DNA from: Argopecten irradians | Taxonomy: Eukaryota; Mollusca; Bivalvia; Pectinida; Pectinidae | Direction of reading: 5' to 3' | Length of the DNA stretch: 64,000 nt | NCBI RefSeq assembly: GCF_041381155.1 | Contig: NC_091134.1 | Span: 62,302,902-62,366,901 of the forward strand | Part shown: in pieces, positions 59,311-64,000 of the stretch | Layout of the letters: every line of letters starts with the position of its first letter | How positions within the stretch are numbered: position 1 is the first letter of the stretch | Notes under the pieces: generated by a model | The model's database searches: none | The model's input: only the letters and a program-made list of their open reading frames with translations | What the model was told of the DNA's origin: nothing | Program-made: the position numbers and the translations under genes

Positions 59311-61411
59311 AATCTAAATATGTTTTCTAAAAATATTAACAAATTATGTCATATAGTGTTATAAATTTAATGTTTTATTTATTCTTTTTATTTCAAGCAT
59401 GTACATGTCATAGAAAATAAACAAATACCAAGTATATGCTTAAATCATATTAAAGTAAAATTCACAAATCACAACACTTATGTGTATTGTATATATGGAA
59501 TGAAGATGTCATGATGATGGTAATTATTTGGATCAAAAATGTTTAAACAACATTAAATGTATTATACAAATGTATGCATGGCATTTGAACATGATGTTAG
59601 TAATTATTTTCAGATCAAAAACTATTACAGTATTAATTAAGCTACCACAGTTGAACATTATTTCTTTCATTTTGTTCACACAATTTTTCTCCTGGACTGG
59701 TTCCAATTGAAATGATACTTGCATGTAGACATTCTGTAAAACATAAGGAAACAATAACTGTATTAACAGAGTAATTACTGAAAAGGCTAATATCATATAA
59801 TTAAACATTTTTTTTTATAAATATCAATACCAGTTTAGAGTAAATATTATTGAAATTTATTTCCCGTTGTTCTTTAGTCCTCCTGTTCTTTAGAGTTTTG
59901 TCCTTCATAAATTGATTGTATTATAGCAGTTGTCATATAATGTATCTGATAATGTGCACAAAGAAGTATAAGTATACGCAGGTGTGCATGGACACGTTGG
60001 TAAGTTATTAAAAAACTGGCGTATGCTGAATATGAAAGGCGTAAAGTCTATTTTGCCGAGTAAAAAAATCAAAGAACATATATTGTTCATACCCAATGAT
60101 GTAATCGCACTAAAAACAGTGATCATGTAGGCTTTTGTGTGAGTGCATTTGTAAGACTGTGTCATGTGGTAGAGATTAGTTTCGCTCGAGTGATCACACA
60201 ATGCAAGTGAGAGTCGGGAGTATGTTTATGTAAGATTTAATTGCTAATCTCTGATGATTGTTGATAAAATATAACTCAGGATAATTGCTAAACATTTAAC
60301 AGTTTTCTCCACGTTTGTTGTAGATTGAAACAGCTTTTTAATGCCGTTCTACGGTAGAATTATGAAAAAGAAATCGGCATTTTCATCGATCTACAAATGT
60401 AGTAGTCCAAAAAAATCTCACTTCGAGTTATACGAACATTTTATGTATGATTTGTGCCATTCGGTTCAAATATTTACTTCGTTAATTACGTAGTTTACTG
60501 AATATGCTACATTGTATATATATATTATCAGAACGTCAAGCTCCTGTAGGCCTACATTTGATGAAAGAGGCTAAAATGTATTTAAAGTATGGTTTAGTGA
60601 CAACCTCTAAATGTGCTTAATATGTATATAATCTGATAATGTATACATGTGCTTATAAAATTATCGATAATTATGGATGTGGTAAATATTCATACCTTAT
60701 TAACTGCCGTAAGTTGGAAGATTACGCCACATTTAGAAAATGTTCATCGTCTGTCACGCGCTATTTGAGCAGTAGACAAAGTTTATCCTAAAGTTTGTTA
60801 GAGTTGTCTTTCTTCCATTGTGGATTTACACGTACATGTGGCATAACGCAGCCGTGATAAACAAATCTCCATTTCGTCCTGAAATTTATTTGCTCCCGCA
60901 CTAATATGATTCAAAGAACAAAAATCATTATTGTAACAATTTTGATGTTTGAGGTGAAATATTGATTTCATTTTTTTCCGTTGCGGGATAATTGTCACTA
61001 GTAGGGACTAAACGCGTGGGGCGAAACGAAGCATTTTCGGGACGAAACGTCTTCATGCGTTGTAAACAACATTTTCGGGACGAAAAGTCTAGATACATTG
61101 TAAACAATTCAAGTGAAAATTTTCCAACCTAAGATCATTTGGATAATGTATATGGTAAGGATATGAAAGCAGTAATCTACTAATCCTATTTCAACATTAC
61201 AGATACGCTTTTTTCAGTAACTTTCATATTCAAAATTTGCTATTTAAAATTCCCGGTAAAATCAAAGTTGTTGAATACATTGCCGTTAGGAGCGCTAGTA
61301 TCTGCGAGCAAACTCTTAGCCAATCATATTGAGGAAATTGACTGAAAGAGAATTTTGCAACCACGATCACAATGGCGAGGTGATTACCTCGCCAACAAGT
61401 GTAACATGTCC
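59311..61411. other. Non-coding stretch, right part probably SLC35F-like 3' UTR
   Basis: AT-rich without supported exons. On the minus strand the first AATAAA beyond the transporter stop is at 60885-60890, so about 60870-61411 may be its 3' UTR. It includes a 20-bp palindrome, GGCGAGGTAATCACCTCGCC, near 61375. Left of that nothing is recognised. Confidence 0.45.
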
Positions 61412-64000
61412 TCAGTCGTCTACACTGGACTCCTCCATTTGCTCGTAGGATTCCCTTGATGGTGTTGGTGGAGATGTAGTGTTACTGATGTCTGCATGTT
61501 GTGATTCTGTTGTCTGGCACGAGTATATTGCTATCCCACTCAGAATCAGTACAAAGGACAGGAAATACAGAATGTGGAACTGCAAAGGAAAGAATGTATT
61601 CGTCATTATTGAAAAATAAAATACAGGAAATACAGAATGTGGAACTGCAAAGGAAAGAATGTATTCGTCATTATTGAAAACCATGAGGCAAGAACGGGAA
61701 ATTTTATCTTGAAGTAGAGGGGAATTCTTACAAGTTACATTACAAGAAAAGAGACTTGTATTCAACACTAAGATAAGAATGTATCCAATGCCTGTTCAAA
61801 GTGTGATTTTTTTAATTCTTTTGTATTTGCTCTTTCAAAATCGTTTTCAATAAAGGAATTACCTTTCAATGAGCTAAAGACAACACAGAACCATTTCTTC
61901 ATGTTCAGTTATATGACTTTCAATAAGGACTTACTTCATATTTAAACAGATAAAGACCAAACAGCAGTGTGTAGAAATCTGCTGACAAGATGGAGATGTT
62001 GACAGCAGTTGCACTGGTCTGTTGTATCACAATGGTCATACAGGTGTAGAGGAGGTACTGAAAGACTGTGAAGCCAATCAGGGGCAGTACTGTAACATAA
62101 AAAAGGCTTCATGTCATATGGTTGGGTTTTTATTGTGTACCATCATGGTCTCAGGATAGTTCAGGGCCCAGCACCATAAAACTTTCTCAGACAGATTTTT
62201 TTTACTCAAGTATATGATTTTCCATAGGCTTGAGTAAAAAATTTGTCTTGAGAAAGTTTTATGGTGCCGGGCCCTGTAATACTCAAGGTATCCCCTTTAT
62301 AGGACATATACACTGGGATCTAGTCTAATAGGACACCAAATCTGGTAACTAAAATTTTCTTGCAAATCAGCTGTAAAACTCGACTATTGCTGAGCACAAA
62401 ATTTAAAGCATACTTACATATTTGGTAAGATGAGAAGTCAATTTCTCCTAGTCTGTTTCGTTCTGTGATAGCACTAAAAAGTTCAATACATAAGTTGAAT
62501 ACTAGCTTGTACTTTGTAGATTCATTGATGAAGATATCATTTCTATAAGTTCAATTAATCAAAATGAATAATGAAATAACAAGAAAAAGTTGTGAAGAAA
62601 ATACAATCTTGAATGTTCTCCTTTTTTGATATAATAATATTTCCAACTATCATTAAAAGAAAACCATATCTGTAGTGATACTTATGTTTATTTATCATTT
62701 TTTGATATAATTAAGGAATCTGTACATCCGTATAAATTGTACTCACAATTGTATGCCATTAACAAAACTCCCAAACAGTCCAACCATGCCTAGAAAGTCG
62801 GCTTTATCGTAGATTTTAACGACATACTCCTCAGCCACATTAGAAACACCATACAGACTGGCACCAGCTATGCATAGCATGTCTCCCAAAACCTTATTGG
62901 GTGCTTAAAAAAAGGTTAAAGATTCAGTCACTAGCTAAATAAGATAAATGAAAGAGGTTATCAGCATGTAAATTAAAACCATCAAGTGATTATACAAAAA
63001 GTGGGCTAGAGCACCAACATTGGGTATCCTGTGAAATGACAGGTTTTATGTGTACCCATTTCTTATAGATATGCTAATTATCCTCAGAAAAATTTAACAT
63101 CAATTACTTAAACAAATCACTTTCGATGGCCCGGATGAAAGCGTGCGAGGGGTCTTAGAGTGGGAGGAAACCAGAGTGCCTGCGGAATACCCAAGTGATC
63201 AAGTAGGTGACCCCTGACCTTTTCATGTCAGTGCCGGGAATCCCAAGCCGGCTAGGTGAAAAGCGAGTGGCTTAACTACCATGTACATCATCCAATCACC
63301 CATTTGTTTTATGTTGATTAGATGGCCATGTCATATTTCTCCTTCAAGTTTTTATATTGTAATATAGCCAAATGATATGGTGACCTTGACTTACCTTTTG
63401 AAACGTCCTTGACATTGACATTGCCAGACAGAAAGTCAGTGAGAACTAATCCACCCATACCCAGGAGACAGACAAGGATTCCTACATAGTTCAGTGGTTT
63501 GTAGCGGGTACGAAGAACGAGGCAAGACAAGAGTAAAACTGTAGGAATGCTGAAACAGTCCAGCAGCTGGAAATGGAAACCATTACACACATATATCTTA
63601 TAGAGGTAGTAATAGTTTTATCCTCAAACTACTGAAGTCACTATGGTTCTGTTTAAGATCACTGACTTTATCATTTCTTTGCATCAATTTACCATTATAA
63701 ATTACTTAAAAGGCAAACAATTCAATTTTCAATCTATAACCAGTGGCTATGCAATGGAATTGACAGGTTATACAGATGACCAACCGGGACTCAGGATCAC
63801 TATTCTCCCCCACCCTCTGATCCCCACCCCCATCCCTCATGGTGTAACCCATCTATTGCCCCTGAACCGTTGACTTGACACCCACTGTGTATATAACTAA
63901 CCTGTACACTGGTCACTGTTGTATACTGATAGGCACTGACCACCAGGAAGTTGGCCTCCACATCAGCAATAGAGATGAGGATGTACTTCCAGCCCCATGT
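61412..64000 (-). CDS. SLC35F1/F2-like solute transporter, 3' six exons (partial)
   Basis: Exons by transcription order: 63902-64000 (continues beyond the window), 63395-63566, 62747-62903, 62418-62473, 61935-62089, 61412-61579. All junctions are GT-AG and in phase. They encode the last 268 residues of a ten-helix drug/metabolite-transporter-fold protein. Family signatures are [71 protein letters not shown] and [20 protein letters not shown], each close to SLC35F1/F2/F6-type proteins (human about 370-410 residues). The C-terminus is a Ser/Thr/Glu-rich cytosolic tail ([13 protein letters not shown]). It cannot be said from this part whether it is F1 or F2. The vertebrate substrates are poorly known. 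A 58-bp duplication repeats the acceptor of the last exon. Confidence 0.9.
61558..61680. repeat. Exact 58-bp tandem duplication over the last-exon splice acceptor
   Basis: 61558-61615 and 61623-61680 are identical (period 65). Each contains the first 22 nt of the final SLC35F-like exon plus its acceptor (TTTCCTTTGCAG on the minus strand) and 36 nt of intron. Only the copy nearer 61579 continues into the conserved reading frame. Confidence 0.95.
62163..62275. mobile_element. Foldback/MITE-like inverted repeat
   Basis: AGGGCCCAGCACCATAAAAC at the left and GTTTTATGGTGCCGGGCCCT at the right, with arms of about 47 bp that include CTTTCTCA and TTTTTACTCAAG. Located in an SLC35F-like intron. Confidence 0.75.
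63128..63300 (-). repeat. SINE with a conserved TTTCCTCCCAC core
   Basis: On the minus strand a degenerate tRNA-like head (TGGTAGTTAAGCCACTCGC, GGATTCCCGGC) precedes GCAGGCACTCTGGTTTCCTC and CCAC. This is the type of central domain shared by several SINE superfamilies. It lies in an intron of the SLC35F-like gene. Confidence 0.6.

Overview
The window looks like nuclear DNA of a marine bivalve mollusc, possibly a scallop. This is inferred from AT-rich DNA with short exons and long introns, tRNA-derived SINEs whose tail reads TTAATAGGACGT, and hairpin-ended tandem-repeat elements of a kind common in mollusc genomes. No organism name can be read directly from the sequence.

Four protein genes are well supported. 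(1) A small two-pass membrane protein resembling the CD225/dispanin family lies at 15598-16077 (+). (2) FAAP100, a subunit of the Fanconi anaemia core complex, lies at 19118-30283 (-) in seven coding exons. It includes a short first exon and a short last exon that were found by splice-phase and homology reasoning. (3) SRRM1 (SRm160), an SR-related splicing coactivator with a PWI domain, lies at 30658-50967 (+) in fifteen coding exons. (4) The 3' part of an SLC35F1/F2-like transporter lies at 61412-64000 (-) in six exons; its 5' end is outside the window. FAAP100 and SRRM1 are head to head, with only 374 bp between their start codons, so they probably share a bidirectional promoter.

The rest is mostly repeats. 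1-15.5 kb is gene-poor, with MITE-like inverted-repeat elements, SINEs, a 30-bp minisatellite (9.5-10.4 kb) and a 157-bp-unit element (11.1-12.7 kb). 17.5-19.1 kb is a 53-bp minisatellite abutting the FAAP100 polyadenylation signal. The introns of FAAP100 and SRRM1 carry hAT-type elements with target-site duplications, foldback elements and long internally repetitive elements. 44.6-49.9 kb, in the last large SRRM1 intron, is a three-level nest. 51.7-61 kb is intergenic, with repeats, a 59-bp minisatellite and a decayed LINE.

The most striking non-genic signal is a group of elements that share one architecture although their bodies differ. One end is ACAAGAGGCCC plus a GGCC-type hairpin. The body is a tandem array of 145-160 or about 320 bp units. 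The other end is a hairpin followed by about 7 nt and CTAA. This resembles the ends of Helitron/Helentron-derived non-autonomous elements, but assignment needs a database and empty-site search.
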